Shown piece after piece: positions 13,950 to 13,965 of a stretch of 13,965 nt of DNA. The position numbers and the translations under genes are program-made. Below the pieces are notes generated by a model. It saw only the letters and a program-made list of their open reading frames with translations. It had not been told where the DNA came from and made no database searches. Position 1 is the first letter of the stretch, and each line of letters starts with the position of its first letter. This DNA is from Sulfidibacterium sp964598065. Lineage in GTDB: Bacteria > Bacteroidota > Bacteroidia > Bacteroidales > F082. The stretch spans positions 1 through 13,965 of the forward strand of contig CAZRAW010000059.1 in the NCBI GenBank assembly GCA_964598065.1. The letters are read 5' to 3'.

Positions 13950-13965
13950 TCGGAGTGGCAGGACT
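13950..13965 (-). tRNA. 3' end of a tRNA gene, probably tRNA-Pro (cut by window edge)
   Basis: On the minus strand the window edge reads AGT-CCTGC-CACTCCG-A. This fits the last three T-loop bases, the 3' half of the T stem, the 3' strand of a 7-bp acceptor stem, and discriminator A. The 5' acceptor strand would then be CGGAGTG; a leading C with a C1-G72 pair is typical of bacterial tRNA-Pro. The CCA end is not encoded (the next bases are C then A-rich). The terminator directly after supports a real tRNA 3' end. The anticodon lies outside the window, so the proline identity is an inference. Confidence 0.65.

Noticed and set aside
1..13965. Search for CRISPR arrays, insertion sequences, transposases or phage genes
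   Set aside because: No regularly spaced repeats, terminal inverted repeats or mobile-element proteins were seen on either strand.

Overview
The window looks like part of a chromosome from a member of the Bacteroidota, perhaps the Bacteroidales/Marinilabiliales side. Three things suggest this. The base composition is moderately AT-rich. Most genes lack a Shine-Dalgarno sequence and have A-rich leaders. Putative -7 boxes of the Bacteroidota type (TAnnTTTG) lie just upstream of three genes or gene groups. The assignment is an inference; no phylogenetic marker gene is present.

Positions 1-102 are a leader with a plausible promoter. A small J-domain-like protein follows (103-450). Then comes a tightly packed plus-strand cluster of eleven genes (525-10863): STAS protein, CheY, CheA, CheW, a membrane chemoreceptor, CheR, a kinase-like protein without the phospho-acceptor histidine, CheD, CheB, a soluble REC-HisKA-HATPase-REC hybrid kinase, and a single-domain response regulator. 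Most junctions are under 25 bp and cheY/cheA share one base, so this is almost certainly one operon.

The operon encodes a complete chemosensory pathway. One receptor signals through CheW to CheA. CheY and CheB are the expected phosphorylation targets. CheR, CheB and CheD adjust the receptor, which ends in a pentapeptide (GYERF) of the CheR/CheB-tethering type. No flagellar gene and no CheC/CheX/CheZ phosphatase is present, so the output could be gliding or twitching-type motility or a non-motility process. Added to this core are a second possible phosphorelay (hybrid kinase plus lone receiver), a His-less HisKA/HATPase protein and a STAS protein. The last two could form a side branch of partner-switching type.

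Downstream, after a weak candidate terminator, a family 2 glycosyltransferase (10989-12041, plus strand) converges on a polytopic Wzx/MATE-like polysaccharide flippase (12300-13775, minus strand), with a non-coding gap of about 258 bp between them. These two belong to surface polysaccharide or glycan assembly. The right edge holds the 3' end of a minus-strand tRNA gene (probably tRNA-Pro), followed by a textbook intrinsic terminator that separates it from the flippase.
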